A program made the position numbers and the translations under genes. From Nocardia niigatensis NBRC 100131 (lineage in GTDB: Bacteria > Actinomycetota > Actinomycetes > Mycobacteriales > Mycobacteriaceae): a DNA stretch of 64,000 nucleotides. The notes under the pieces were generated by a model. The model was not told where the DNA came from. It saw only the letters and a list, made by a program, of their open reading frames with translations, and made no database searches. Shown in pieces: positions 55,121 through 64,000 of this stretch (positions within the stretch are counted from its first letter, which is position 1; each line of letters begins with the position of its first letter). The stretch lies in contig NZ_BAGC01000040.1 of the NCBI RefSeq assembly GCF_000308655.1, forward strand, positions 372,001-436,000, in the 5' to 3' direction.

Positions 55121-58100
55121 ATGACCAGGACCGCCGCCACCTCTCGCGAGCTTCGTTCCCGCCTGGCCGATCTCTCGATCCGCGACGAGCACCGGTTACG
55201 TCGCAGGCTCGACAAGGCCCGCGGCGGCGATCTCACCGCCCTCGCAGCAGACATCGACGCCGCGCAGCGCCGGGTGGACACCCGCCGCGCCGCCGTCCCG
55301 ACCATCGCCTACCCGGAACAGCTGCCGGTGTCGGCGCGCCGCGACGATATCGCCGAGGCCATCGCGGAGAACCAGGTAGTGATCGTCGCCGGTGAGACCG
55401 GCTCCGGCAAGACGACGCAGATCCCCAAGATCTGCCTCGAACTCGGGCGCGGCATCCGCGGCACCATCGGCCACACCCAGCCGCGACGACTGGCCGCGCG
55501 CACCGTGGCCGAGCGCATCGCCGAGGAACTCGGCACCGAACTGGGCGACGTGGTCGGCTACACGGTCCGCTTCACCGATCAGGCGTCGGATCGCACCCTG
55601 ATCAAGCTGATGACCGACGGCATCCTGCTCGCCGAGATCCAGCGCGACCGGCTGCTGCGCCGCTACGACACGATCATCATCGACGAGGCGCACGAGCGCA
55701 GCCTCAATATCGACTTCCTGCTCGGGTATCTCAAGCAACTGCTGCCCAAGCGGCCCGATCTGAAGATCGTCATCACCTCGGCGACCATCGATCCGGAATT
55801 GTTCGCGCGGCACTTCGCCGACGAAAACGGCACGCCCGCACCGATTGTCGAGGTGTCGGGCCGGTCCTATCCGGTGGAGCTCCGGTACCGGCCGCTGTCG
55901 CTGGAACTGCCGGTCACCTCCGACGATCCCGACGACGAGGACACCGAGGTCGTCGACCGCGACCCCACCGACGCCATCGGCGACGCGGTACGGGAACTGC
56001 AGGCCGAGGGCGACGGCGACATCCTGGTCTTCCTCTCCGGCGAACGCGAGATCCGCGACACCGCCGACTCGCTGCGCGATATGCGGCTGCCGCGCACCGA
56101 GATCCTGCCGCTGTACGCGCGGCTCTCGGCGGCCGAGCAGCACCGGGTGTTCGAATCCCACACCGGGCGGCGCGTGGTGCTGGCCACCAATGTGGCCGAG
56201 ACCTCGCTGACGGTGCCGGGCATCCGCTACGTGATCGACCCTGGCACAGCACGCATTTCGCGCTACTCGATGCGCACCAAGGTGCAGCGGCTGCCCATCG
56301 AGTCCATCTCGCAGGCGTCGGCGCGGCAGCGCTCCGGCCGCTGTGGACGTGTCGCGGACGGTATCGCCATCCGGCTGTACTCCGAGGACGACTTCGAATC
56401 TCGGCCGCAGTTCACCGAACCGGAGATCCTGCGCACCAATCTGGCCGCCGTCATCCTCCAGATGACCGCGCTCGGGCTCGGCGATATCGAGAGCTTTCCG
56501 TTCGTCGAGGCGCCCGACGCCCGCGCCATCCGCGACGGCATCGCGCTGCTCGAGGAGCTCGGCGCGCTGGGCCGCGCGGAGGCCGAGGCCGGCGCGCACA
56601 CCGACCTTCCCGACGCCGGCCTGATCCTGACCCCGATCGGCCGCGAAATGGCGCAGATCCCGGTCGATCCGCGCATGGCCCGCATGCTGGTCGAGGCCAA
56701 CCGCGGCGGCTGTCTCGCCGAGGTCCTCATCATCGTCGCGGCCCTGTCCATCCAGGACGTCCGCGAACGCCCCGTCGAACACCAGCAGGCCGCCGATACC
56801 AAACACGCGCGCTTCACTATCGAGGGCTCCGACTTCCTGGCCTATCTGCGCCTCTGGGACTACCTCCGCGAACAGCGGAACGCCCTCTCCTCCAACCAGT
56901 TCCGCCGCCTGTGCCGCGACGAGTTCCTGCACTACCTCCGCATCCGCGAATGGCAGGACCTGCACGGCCAGCTCCGCACCATCACCCGCGGCCTCGGCTG
57001 GAACACCCAGGGCTCCGACGCCCAATTCGACCGCACCGCAACGACTTCCGGTGACAGCGAAGGCGGAAGCCACACCCGCCGCGGCCGCAACGCCGGCCGC
57101 GCGGGCGCCCCGCGGAACGCTGAACGCGGCGAGCACGGCACGCACGCCGACGACTCGGGCCGGAGTCGTAACTCCAACCATGGCAACACTTCCGAGCGCG
57201 GCGGCCGAAGCGGTGAATCCGACCGCACCAGGGCCGCTGTCACCGGCGACGACCGGGGTCGCGCGGGCGGAGCTCAGGGCGCGCGCGGCGGTTCACGTGG
57301 CGCGGCGTCCGGTGGCAGGACCGAGCCGGCCGAGACCCTCGCGGCGAAGGCGGGGCTGGACAATGACTCGCTGCCGTGGGATGTGACGTCGATTCATCAG
57401 GCACTGCTGGCCGGCATGCTGTCGCATATCGGCGTGCGGGAGGCGGAGACCCGGGAGTTCCTGGGAGCCCGCAATGCCAAGTTCATGATCTTCCCCGGAT
57501 CCTCGCTGGCCAAGAAGCCGCCGCGGTGGGTGATGGCGGCGGAATTGGTCGAGACCTCGCGGTTGTGGGGGCGGACGGCGGCCAGGATCGAACCCGAGTG
57601 GGCCGAGCGGCTGGCCGGGGATCTGGTGAAACGCACCTACTCCGAACCGCATTGGTCGGCCAAGCAGGGCGCGGCCGCGGCCTACGAGCGGGTGACGCTG
57701 TACGGCATTCCGCTGGTGACCCAGCGACGGGTGGACTTCGGGCGGATCGATCCGGAGCTGTCGCGGGAACTGTTCATCCGGCACGCGCTGGTACAGGGCG
57801 AATGGCAGACCAAGCACGAGTTCTTCGCGCGGAACCGCGAATTGCTCGACGACGTCGCCGATCTCGAACATCGGGCACGGCGGCGCGACATCCTGGTCGA
57901 CGATCAGGTGCTGTTCGACTTCTACGACCAGCGCGTCCCCGCCGACATCGTGTCGGTCCGGCACTTCGACAGCTGGTGGCGCAAGACCCAGCGCAAAGAC
58001 CCGAACCTGCTGGACTTCACCGCCTCCACGGTGGTGAACGAGGATGCGGCACTGCTGGATCCGACCGCCTATCCCGACAGCTGGCGGCAGGGCGAGCTGA

Positions 58101-59446
58101 CCTTCCCGCTCACCTACCAGTTCGAGCCCGGTCAGGCCGACGACGGTGTCACCGTGCACATTCCGATCGCCCAGCTCGCGCACGTGCGCTCGGTCGGCTT
58201 CGACTGGCTGGTGCCCGGCATGCGCGAGGAGCTGGCCGCCGCCTACATCAAGACACTGCCGAAGCAGCTGCGCCGCACCGTGGTTCCCGCACCGGACTTC
58301 GCCAAGGCCGCCCTGGACCGCCTCACCCCGCGCGCCGAACCGCTGCGCACCGGTTTGGCGCGAGAGCTGTCCCAGCTCGGCTCGGTGACCATCGCCGCCG
58401 CCATGCTGGACCCGGCGGGCCTGCCCGGCCACCTGCGCATGACCTTCGCGGCCACCGACCCGTCGGGCGCCATCGTGTCCCGCAGCAAGAGCCTGGCCGA
58501 ACTGAAATCCGCCCTGGCCGACCAGGTCTCGAAGTCGGTGGCGCGCGCCAACAACGCCGCCGAGCGGGCCCCGTCCACGGTGTGGACCTCCGAATCCCTG
58601 GGCACTCTGCCGTCCGCGGTGAAGCGTCAGGTCAGCGGCCAGACCATTACCGGCTACCCGGCGCTGGTCGCCGAACCGGAGGGCGTGGCGGTGCGTGTGC
58701 TCAGTTCCCCCGCCGCCCAGGCCAGCGCCATGCGCACCGGCACCCGCGCCCTGCTGCTCGGCGCGATCACCACCAGCACCCGCGCCGTCACCGCGGGCCT
58801 GCCGCCCGCCGATCGCCTTGCGCTGAGCCAGAATCCGTACGGCACCCTCGACGCGCTGGTGGAGGACTGCCGCGCTTGCGCCGCCGACGAACTCATCGCG
58901 GCCAATGGCGGACCGGTGCGCAGCCCGGAGCAGTTCCAGGCGCTGGTGGAGAAGGTCCGCCCGCAGTTCGCCACGGCGGTCGCGACCATCGTGCGCTCGG
59001 TCGTCCCGGTCCTCGCCGAGGCGCACCGGCTGCGGGCAGCCCTGGCCGAATCCCGTGACCGCGACGCCACCGACGATGTCACTCACCAGCTCGACGACCT
59101 GATCTTCCCGGGCTTCATCGCCGAGTGGGGCAGTGCGCGGCTGCGGGAGTTCCCCCGCTATCTGGAGGCCGCCCGCCTGCGCCTGGAAGCGCTCCCGGCC
59201 TCCGCCAATCGCGACCGCGCCGGCATGGCCGAACTCGACCGCGTCCACGCCGCCTACGACCGCCTCGTCGGCAATCTCCCCGAATCACGCCGGGGCGGCC
59301 GCGACATCCTCGAAATCTGGTGGATGATCGAGGAACTCCGCGTCAGCCTCTTCGCCCAGCAGCTCGGCACGCCGTACCCGGTCTCGGCGAAGCGCATCGA
59401 GAAGGCGATCGACGCCGCCCGTCGCCCACCCCAGCAGAAGCGCTGA
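55121..59446 (+). CDS. hrpA: ATP-dependent RNA helicase HrpA
   Basis: A 1441-residue DEAH-box helicase. The N-terminal core has GETGSGKTT (residues 91-99), IIIDEAHERS and SATIDPELFARHF, then RQRSGRCGRVADG. A winged helix and OB-like region follow. Unusually, residues 630-743 form a Gly/Arg/Ser/Asn-rich low-complexity segment (TRRGRNAGRAG and SRNSNHGNTSERGG). After it, sequence resumes as HrpA (DVTSIHQALLAGMLSHIG). The C-terminal DUF3418 domain completes it. HrpA resolves stalled ribosomes and unwinds RNA in E. coli. The start is at ATG 55121. A hairpin terminator follows. Confidence 0.92.
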   Translation: MTRTAATSRELRSRLADLSIRDEHRLRRRLDKARGGDLTALAADIDAAQRRVDTRRAAVPTIAYPEQLPVSARRDDIAEAIAENQVVIVAGETGSGKTTQIPKICLELGRGIRGTIGHTQPRRLAARTVAERIAEELGTELGDVVGYTVRFTDQASDRTLIKLMTDGILLAEIQRDRLLRRYDTIIIDEAHERSLNIDFLLGYLKQLLPKRPDLKIVITSATIDPELFARHFADENGTPAPIVEVSGRSYPVELRYRPLSLELPVTSDDPDDEDTEVVDRDPTDAIGDAVRELQAEGDGDILVFLSGEREIRDTADSLRDMRLPRTEILPLYARLSAAEQHRVFESHTGRRVVLATNVAETSLTVPGIRYVIDPGTARISRYSMRTKVQRLPIESISQASARQRSGRCGRVADGIAIRLYSEDDFESRPQFTEPEILRTNLAAVILQMTALGLGDIESFPFVEAPDARAIRDGIALLEELGALGRAEAEAGAHTDLPDAGLILTPIGREMAQIPVDPRMARMLVEANRGGCLAEVLIIVAALSIQDVRERPVEHQQAADTKHARFTIEGSDFLAYLRLWDYLREQRNALSSNQFRRLCRDEFLHYLRIREWQDLHGQLRTITRGLGWNTQGSDAQFDRTATTSGDSEGGSHTRRGRNAGRAGAPRNAERGEHGTHADDSGRSRNSNHGNTSERGGRSGESDRTRAAVTGDDRGRAGGAQGARGGSRGAASGGRTEPAETLAAKAGLDNDSLPWDVTSIHQALLAGMLSHIGVREAETREFLGARNAKFMIFPGSSLAKKPPRWVMAAELVETSRLWGRTAARIEPEWAERLAGDLVKRTYSEPHWSAKQGAAAAYERVTLYGIPLVTQRRVDFGRIDPELSRELFIRHALVQGEWQTKHEFFARNRELLDDVADLEHRARRRDILVDDQVLFDFYDQRVPADIVSVRHFDSWWRKTQRKDPNLLDFTASTVVNEDAALLDPTAYPDSWRQGELTFPLTYQFEPGQADDGVTVHIPIAQLAHVRSVGFDWLVPGMREELAAAYIKTLPKQLRRTVVPAPDFAKAALDRLTPRAEPLRTGLARELSQLGSVTIAAAMLDPAGLPGHLRMTFAATDPSGAIVSRSKSLAELKSALADQVSKSVARANNAAERAPSTVWTSESLGTLPSAVKRQVSGQTITGYPALVAEPEGVAVRVLSSPAAQASAMRTGTRALLLGAITTSTRAVTAGLPPADRLALSQNPYGTLDALVEDCRACAADELIAANGGPVRSPEQFQALVEKVRPQFATAVATIVRSVVPVLAEAHRLRAALAESRDRDATDDVTHQLDDLIFPGFIAEWGSARLREFPRYLEAARLRLEALPASANRDRAGMAELDRVHAAYDRLVGNLPESRRGGRDILEIWWMIEELRVSLFAQQLGTPYPVSAKRIEKAIDAARRPPQQKR

Positions 59447-59465
59447 CAGGAGGCGGAAACGCAGC

Positions 59466-59496
59466 GGTCCGGCCCCGAATCGCTCGGGGCCGGACC
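59466..59496 (+). terminator. Terminator between hrpA and nrdR
   Basis: GGTCCGGCCCCGA and its complement form a perfect 13-bp stem with a 5-base loop. It lies 20 bases after the hrpA stop and can serve the convergent nrdR gene too. Confidence 0.75.
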
Positions 59497-59530
59497 GGGA
59501 ATCGCTGAGTAACCGGAAGTGGTCGCCCGG

Positions 59531-60007
59531 TTACTTGGTCGCCGCGCCTACCGTGTGATCGGCGCGGTGCTGACGCATTTCGGCGATCTCGCGTTCGAAA
59601 TCCTCGGCGGAACTGAAGGATCGGTAGACCGACGCGAAACGGAGATAGGCGACCTCGTCGAGATCGCGCAGCGGACCGAGGATGGCGAGACCCACCTCGT
59701 GACTGGGCACCTCGGGGGAACCCTTGGCGCGCACCGCATCCTCCACCTGCTGAGCCAATAGGTTCAACGCGTCGGAGTCGACCTCGCGGCCCTGGCAGGC
59801 GCGGCTGACGCCGCGGATGACCTTCTCACGGCTGAACGGCTCGGTGACGCCGCTGCGCTTGACGACCGACAGGATCGCGGTTTCGACCGTGGTGAACCTG
59901 CGCCCACACTCCGGGCAGGCACGTCGCCTCCTGATGGCGGTGCCTTCCTCGGCCTCACGCGAGTCGACCACCCTCGAATCGGGATGACGACAGTACGGGC
60001 AATGCAT
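59531..60007 (-). CDS. nrdR: Transcriptional repressor NrdR
   Basis: A 158-residue zinc-finger/ATP-cone regulator. The four zinc-binding cysteines are Cys3, Cys6, Cys31 and Cys34 ([25 protein letters not shown]). The ATP-cone domain runs from [28 protein letters not shown] to the C-terminus. It represses ribonucleotide reductase genes when dATP is bound. M. tuberculosis has NrdR (Rv2718c) in the same neighbourhood, next to lexA. The ATG at 60007 is followed by the classic M-H-C-P-Y-C start. Confidence 0.96.
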   Translation of the reverse strand: MHCPYCRHPDSRVVDSREAEEGTAIRRRRACPECGRRFTTVETAILSVVKRSGVTEPFSREKVIRGVSRACQGREVDSDALNLLAQQVEDAVRAKGSPEVPSHEVGLAILGPLRDLDEVAYLRFASVYRSFSSAEDFEREIAEMRQHRADHTVGAATK

Positions 60008-60044
60008 CCGGGATCCTTCGTCGATGCCTGAGCTTCCACAGCAA

Positions 60045-60062
60045 CCTCGAGCAATCTCGAGG
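60045..60062. repeat. Palindrome in the nrdR leader region
   Basis: CCTCGAG-CAAT-CTCGAGG is a perfect 7-bp inverted repeat 40 bp upstream of the nrdR ATG. It may end the preceding minus-strand transcript or serve as an operator. Confidence 0.45.
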
Positions 60063-60113
60063 ATACCGTGACGGACCCCGTCGGCGGCGTCCGCCCGTGT
60101 CCGCGGGCCCGAA

Positions 60114-61337
60114 TCAGGCGGTCACCTGCCACTGCGAGGTCAGGTCGCCGAGCAGATCCGGCAGCCGGTGCACCAGCCGCCCATTGGCCAGCATGACCGG
60201 GAACGGTACGGCGAGAACCGGTCTCGCCACGGCCGGGTTCGCGCACAGTTCCAGATAGCGCGGCAACAGATCGTGGATGATGTAGTTCCACCGCGTGTCG
60301 CGGTCGGCCCAGTTGAAGTCGGGCAGCGGCGCGCGCAGCGACATGGTGCCCGTGGCGAGGGTGACGGGTGCGAAGACCCCGGGCGCGCGCACGCCGGGGA
60401 CGGCGGCCTTGCCGGCGATGGTGCTCACATACGTCATGACCCGGCCCATGTCGCCGTGACCGTGCGACGTGACATCCCACTGGTCGGCGATGATCTGGTT
60501 CTGCTCGCGGTCGGTCATCCGGAGCGCGGCGTCGGCCAGGCCCTCCTGGGTGCCGGTGTCGATCTCACGCCAGGCGGTGATGGCATTCTCGTCGAGGACT
60601 CCGGCCTGGTACATCTCCTCGACCCCGGCCAGGCCCGCGGCCGCGTAGGCCTCGTGCATGGGCACCTGGTCGATGAAGATGTGCTTCTGCATGATCATCA
60701 GCCGGGTCTGGTACCAGGCCAGATCGTCAGCGGTGAGCCGCTCGCCCGCGGTGCCGAGGGTCCGGATGTCGCCGGGCAGGATGTCCAGCAGTTGCTGCGG
60801 AGTGCCACGCAGCAGGTCGGCGACGCCGTCGCCGAGCTGATGGATGCCCGGCACGGTGAGGATGGACGACACGTCGCCCATGTCGAAGAAGCCCGAGGCG
60901 AACGACCCGCCGGCCAGACCGGCCAGACCGGTCCACCAGTAGTCCGGGTGAGCGTTGTTGAGCCGCAGGTAGTTCACGTAGACCTGGGTGAAGGTGCGGG
61001 TATTGGCCGCGACGCCGCGTCCGGGATCCCAGGCGGCGAGGTCGATATCGGCATTGCGGGTCGCGGTGACCAGCCAGTACTGATGCAACAGGGTCGCGTA
61101 GTGCCGCGGTTCGACACCCGCGGCGCGCGCGTCGTCGAGCGCGGCCCGGAGCCCGTCCGGATCCAGGGGCAGGGCGGGATTGAGACCGCCGCCGCCCGTG
61201 CCGTCGCCATTGACCGACGGCAGATCCAGATAACCGGCGTAGGTGGATTCCGCCTGGACAGCCGGTGCGGTCACCAGCCCGATCATCAGGCAGGTGAGGA
61301 TTCCGGCCACCCGGACCAGCCCTCGAACTCTCGGCAT
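60114..61337 (-). CDS. Secreted protein of unknown function
   Basis: A 407-residue exported protein. A signal peptide ([22 protein letters not shown]) ends near residue 29. The mature part has no recognisable family to me; it is helical with Trp/Tyr-rich segments ([37 protein letters not shown]) and few cysteines. It holds a His-rich turn ([14 protein letters not shown]) and [15 protein letters not shown]. It could be an extracellular or cell-wall protein. The ATG at 61337 is used. It shares a strand with nrdR and is probably separately transcribed, being 106 bp upstream of it. Confidence 0.72.
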   Translation of the reverse strand: MPRVRGLVRVAGILTCLMIGLVTAPAVQAESTYAGYLDLPSVNGDGTGGGGLNPALPLDPDGLRAALDDARAAGVEPRHYATLLHQYWLVTATRNADIDLAAWDPGRGVAANTRTFTQVYVNYLRLNNAHPDYWWTGLAGLAGGSFASGFFDMGDVSSILTVPGIHQLGDGVADLLRGTPQQLLDILPGDIRTLGTAGERLTADDLAWYQTRLMIMQKHIFIDQVPMHEAYAAAGLAGVEEMYQAGVLDENAITAWREIDTGTQEGLADAALRMTDREQNQIIADQWDVTSHGHGDMGRVMTYVSTIAGKAAVPGVRAPGVFAPVTLATGTMSLRAPLPDFNWADRDTRWNYIIHDLLPRYLELCANPAVARPVLAVPFPVMLANGRLVHRLPDLLGDLTSQWQVTA

Positions 61338-61522
61338 CGACGCCCCCTGTCGCAGTGCGCGCTGGCCGGACGACGGGCCGCGCGGATGTAGCCTCCGTCA
61401 CATCCAGGAGGACGCTAGCAACAGGTTTCAGTTTTCAATCTGCATTTTCGGCCACGCCGGTGGCCGCCGATCCCTATCCGAAATTCGGTTATGACCCGGC
61501 AACTACCGCAGCAGCGGGCCCG

Positions 61523-61927
61523 CTATCGCACCGGCGGCCGGACCAGCTGCACCGAGGACGGCGTGGTCTGCGAATCGAAGTCGCCGGAACGCAAGTGGGC
61601 CAGGCCGATCAGACCGGCCACGGCCAGCGCGCTCATCAGCGCGGTGACAGCGAGGGCCGCGAGACCCACCTGGGCGCGCCGCACCCGGTCCAGCGGATGC
61701 GCGCCCCGGGCGCGCCGGGCCGCGTGTCGCACGAGGACATGGTCGCGTCGAACACCTGGACGAGCGGCGGGCCGCACCCGCGCACGGCAGGGACGACGGT
61801 CCACGGCGAGACCACCCGCGGCCACGGGCGCCAAGGTTCGGGACCGATCGGAACGGAGCTCCCAGGGGATGCTGTCGAATCCCAGATCGCTTCCCAGAGT
61901 GTCGATTTCGCTGACCACGGCGCGCAT
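61523..61927 (-). CDS. ChiZ-like membrane protein divergent from lexA, without LysM domain
   Basis: A 134-residue protein with a disordered Arg-rich N-terminal part, one membrane helix (VGLAALAVTALMSALAVAGLIGLAHL, about residues 90-115) and a short tail. It sits beside lexA in the place of mycobacterial Rv2719c (ChiZ), which is induced by DNA damage and delays division. The mycobacterial protein has an additional LysM-like C-terminal domain that is missing here. GGAGGT precedes the ATG. An SOS-box-like site lies 65 bp upstream. The assignment rests on position and topology. Confidence 0.6.
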   Translation of the reverse strand: MRAVVSEIDTLGSDLGFDSIPWELRSDRSRTLAPVAAGGLAVDRRPCRARVRPAARPGVRRDHVLVRHAARRARGAHPLDRVRRAQVGLAALAVTALMSALAVAGLIGLAHLRSGDFDSQTTPSSVQLVRPPVR

Positions 61928-61991
61928 CGAAGAAACCTCCAAAGTAGGGCGGACCGAATGATGCTGGACAACTGGCTCGATCATGTGTTCG

Positions 61992-62007
61992 AAGAACTGA
62001 TGTTCGA
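61992..62007. promoter_or_regulatory. SOS box-like site near the ChiZ-like gene
   Basis: AAGAAC-TGAT-GTTCGA resembles the mycobacterial LexA site TCGAAC-N4-GTTCGA (right half perfect, left half two mismatches). It is about 65 bp from the ChiZ-like start. Confidence 0.5.
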
Positions 62008-62055
62008 ATTTCTACCACGACCCACCGACAATGTCACTGATTTCCCCGACATGCG

Positions 62056-62071
62056 TCGAACAGATGTTTGA
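62056..62071. promoter_or_regulatory. SOS box of lexA
   Basis: TCGAAC-AGAT-GTTTGA differs from the consensus TCGAAC-N4-GTTCGA by one base. It lies 52 bp upstream of the lexA ATG, consistent with LexA self-regulation. Confidence 0.78.
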
Positions 62072-62122
62072 TCACACGCGTCACACGGACTACAGTCGAG
62101 ACACGAGTTCCCCGGAGGCACG

Positions 62123-62938
62123 ATGGACCGCATCCGGGAACGAATTCCGGTGAGCGACAGCAGTGAACGGAGGACGGCGGCGGTGAGCGAACACGGCGGC
62201 GCGGATGGTGAGAACGGACCCCTTGGTCCCGACGGTAACGGCCCCCTGTCCGAATCGTCCGGTGTCGGCGCGGATTTGACCGTGCGCCAGCGCAAGGTGC
62301 TGGAGGTCATCCGCACCTCGGTGCACGACCGCGGCTATCCGCCCAGCATCCGCGAGATCGGTGATGCCGTCGGCCTCACCTCGACTTCCTCGGTGGCACA
62401 CCAGCTCCGGGCGCTCGAGCGCAAGGGCTACCTACGCCGCGACCCCAATCGCCCACGCGCCGTGGACGTCCGGGGCCTGGACGAGACGGCGGTGCGCGCC
62501 ACCGCCGGCGTGTCGCAGCTACGCACGGTCAGCACCGAGGCGGAATCCTCCGACGAGCACCCCATTCCGACCTACGTTCCCGTGCTGGGCCGGATCGCCG
62601 CCGGTGGCCCGATCCTGGCCGAGCAGGCGGTGGAGGATGTCTTCCCGCTGCCGCGCGAACTGGTCGGCGAGGGTTCGCTGTTCCTGCTGAAGGTCGTCGG
62701 TCAGTCCATGATCGACGCCGCCATCTGCGACGGCGACTGGGTGGTCGTGCGTCAGCAGAACGTGGCCGATAACGGAGACATCGTGGCCGCCATGATCGAC
62801 GGCGAGGCCACCGTGAAAACCTTCAAACACACCGGTTCCCAGGTGTGGCTGATGCCGCACAACCCCCTGTTCGAGCCGATTCCGGGCAATGACGCCCAGA
62901 TTCTCGGCAAAGTCGTCACGGTCATCCGCAAGATCTGA
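62123..62938 (+). CDS. lexA: LexA repressor
   Basis: A 271-residue SOS repressor. It has an extended disordered N-terminus (about 50 residues), a winged helix ([30 protein letters not shown]), the autocleavage site Ala160-Gly161 (GRIAAGGP), and the protease dyad Ser195 ([10 protein letters not shown]) and Lys232 (ATVKTFKH). It represses DNA-repair genes until RecA filaments trigger self-cleavage. The ATG at 62123 has GGAGG upstream, and an SOS box precedes the gene. It is longer at the N-terminus than E. coli LexA, as in mycobacteria. Confidence 0.95.
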   Translation: MDRIRERIPVSDSSERRTAAVSEHGGADGENGPLGPDGNGPLSESSGVGADLTVRQRKVLEVIRTSVHDRGYPPSIREIGDAVGLTSTSSVAHQLRALERKGYLRRDPNRPRAVDVRGLDETAVRATAGVSQLRTVSTEAESSDEHPIPTYVPVLGRIAAGGPILAEQAVEDVFPLPRELVGEGSLFLLKVVGQSMIDAAICDGDWVVVRQQNVADNGDIVAAMIDGEATVKTFKHTGSQVWLMPHNPLFEPIPGNDAQILGKVVTVIRKI

Positions 62939-63007
62939 CCGTGCCCGCACTGCCGTGGCCCGGTGACCGCCCCGCAGACCGGCCGCCGGGTCACGACAGT
63001 CTCCATG

Positions 63008-63472
63008 TCAGTGGTTGAGCACGCCGTTCCATACCGCGTGTGCCCCGGAATCGCCGACCCGGTAGGTCTGCCATCCGGCCGCCGCGCCGCTCGCGATCAC
63101 CAGCAGGGCGATCACCGCCAGCACCGCCCGGCCCACCGGCTTCCCGCGTCCCCGCCGCACGTGCGCGAACGCGAGGATCGCGGCCGAAATGAGCAGCGGC
63201 GGAACGAAATACAGCATCTGATGCCCGAGCCGGGCGTGTTCGTCCACCCCCGGCGGCATCCCCAGCTGACGCTGGAACCACTCCCCCGCCTCGACGGTCA
63301 CCGGCGTCAGGACCGTGACCAGCACCGCCAGCAGGACCGCGGGCCAGATCAATCGGCTACGGGCCGCGGGCCACAGTGCGCACAGGATCAGCAGCACCGC
63401 CGTCAGCGGGACCAGCACGACAATCACGTGCACCAGCAGGACATGGGCGGGCAGCCCATTGAATGTCGACAT
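63008..63472 (-). CDS. DUF2231 membrane protein
   Basis: A 154-residue protein with four hydrophobic segments. The start MSTFNGLPAHVLLVHVIVVLVPL is the classic DUF2231 opening, including the short GLPAHVLLVH motif, which may bind a metal or heme. A conserved PVTVEAGEW segment follows. It converges with lexA. I chose ATG 63472 over a longer frame. The function is unknown. Confidence 0.83.
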   Translation of the reverse strand: MSTFNGLPAHVLLVHVIVVLVPLTAVLLILCALWPAARSRLIWPAVLLAVLVTVLTPVTVEAGEWFQRQLGMPPGVDEHARLGHQMLYFVPPLLISAAILAFAHVRRGRGKPVGRAVLAVIALLVIASGAAAGWQTYRVGDSGAHAVWNGVLNH

Positions 63473-63602
63473 ATCTCGGCTCTTTCGAACTCGGCGAACG
63501 AAGCCCGGCGTTGAGAACAACGTAAGCCGGGTCCGGCCGGTTCGGTCGGGACCCACGATCGTCCGGCGAGTCTCGGATCGAGACCGTGGGCGCCGCGAGC
63601 CG

Positions 63603-64000
63603 TCAATCGGTTTCGGTGGGCACCACGATGCGGGAGAGAAGCTGAGTGGGCGCCTCGTCGTGCCGGTCCACCGGCTCGGCGGCCTCCGGGGCGGTTTCCT
63701 TCGGGGCGGCGGCCTCGGCGGTCGCGGTCTCGCCCGCGGCGGCCGGCTCGAACGCCGCGAGTTCGGGAGTTGCGGCCGTCTCCGGCGCGGAAACCGGGAG
63801 CGCGTCCACGAGGTCGAGGGCCGGCGTGTCCTGGGCGGGCGTCGCGGGCAGATCGGGCATGGAAGCCAGTGCGGCGGCCGGGTTCTGGTCCTGAGCGGCG
63901 GACGCGTCCGCGTTCAGCGCGGCCAGGCGGCGGGCGCGCAGGTCTCCGCTCAGCGCGGTGGTCACCGGATCGGGCGAGCCACCGGGAGCATGGACGATGC
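63603..64000 (-). CDS. Ala/Pro/Glu-rich C-terminal fragment, 5' partial
   Basis: An open minus-strand frame that runs off the window edge, so only the C-terminus of the protein is here (about 132 residues). It reads GGSPDPVTTALSGDLRARRL, then a low-complexity, acidic Ala/Pro/Glu/Thr-rich tail ending PTQLLSRIVVPTETD. A GTG occurs at 63965, but the frame is open beyond it. The function is unknown; the position matches M. tuberculosis Rv2721c, which I could not confirm from this fragment. Confidence 0.5.
   Translation of the reverse strand, partial: IVHAPGGSPDPVTTALSGDLRARRLAALNADASAAQDQNPAAALASMPDLPATPAQDTPALDLVDALPVSAPETAATPELAAFEPAAAGETATAEAAAPKETAPEAAEPVDRHDEAPTQLLSRIVVPTETD

Overview
The window is 64 kb of GC-rich DNA with short intergenic gaps, many GTG starts and ATGA stop/start overlaps. 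Its gene content points to an actinobacterium of the order Mycobacteriales, most likely a Nocardia-like organism (inference from gene content, not from a database match). The strongest argument is scattered conservation of the Mycobacterium tuberculosis sigB-to-lexA order: sigB, ideR and galE, a PAC2 protein, a short PhzF protein, nrdR, a LexA-divergent membrane protein and lexA occur here in the same relative order, with blocks of other genes between them. No rRNA, tRNA, CRISPR array, transposase, integrase or phage gene was recognised.

Layout. 1-5.4 kb: a 5'-partial TIGR01777-type epimerase, DUF3039 and DUF3099 proteins, an MFS carrier divergent from a GlxA-type regulator, and a frameshifted two-domain VOC gene. 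5.4-8.0 kb: an ATP synthase cluster with only membrane (F0) subunits. 8.1-13.3 kb: an acetate symporter with its DUF485 partner, a methyltransferase, and sigB behind an extracytoplasmic-function-type promoter. 13.4-16.9 kb: a small secreted protein and the remnant of a relative, AraC/NmrA and ArsR/SRPBCC regulator-target pairs. 16.9-23.7 kb: ppc, a GNAT/acyl-CoA-synthetase-like fusion (Pat type) and an AcuC-type deacetylase on one strand. 23.9-30.1 kb: ideR, galE, DUF4192, a VOC/WYL pair, a secreted Ser-Gly-rich protein and a lipoprotein. 30.3-36.4 kb: PAC2 protein, DUF3516 helicase, and a two-gene polyamine operon (ornithine decarboxylase plus a SpeD-SpeE fusion). 36.4-45.0 kb: FabH/TetR, aldo-keto reductase, RpiB-like isomerase, acyl-CoA synthetase, MBL hydrolase with a GGCT-like protein, and the oxyR/ahpC-ahpD peroxide defence locus. 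45.1-50.5 kb: PhzF, two gene remnants, a class III aminotransferase, DUF5134, and an MspA-like exported protein with a Thr-rich insert. 50.5-59.4 kb: a MoxR ATPase with a DUF2201/VWA partner, a GNAT protein, a frameshifted Pr6Pr membrane protein and hrpA. 59.5-64 kb: nrdR, a secreted unknown, a short ChiZ-like protein divergent from SOS-controlled lexA, a DUF2231 protein and a partial gene.

Themes. Several loci are self-contained regulatory pairs with visible palindromes: ArsR/SRPBCC, TetR/FabH, WYL/VOC, OxyR/AhpCD, and LexA with its divergent neighbour. Acetate metabolism recurs (ActP symporter, Pat-like acyltransferase, AcuC deacetylase, PEP carboxylase). The most unusual items are the F0-only ATP synthase cluster, whose second b-type subunit stops where mycobacterial b-delta proteins continue into delta; the compact spermidine operon; the MspA-like protein with a mucin-like insert; and the group of broken genes (VOC, Pr6Pr, HtrA-type protease, binding-protein remnant, secreted-protein remnant).
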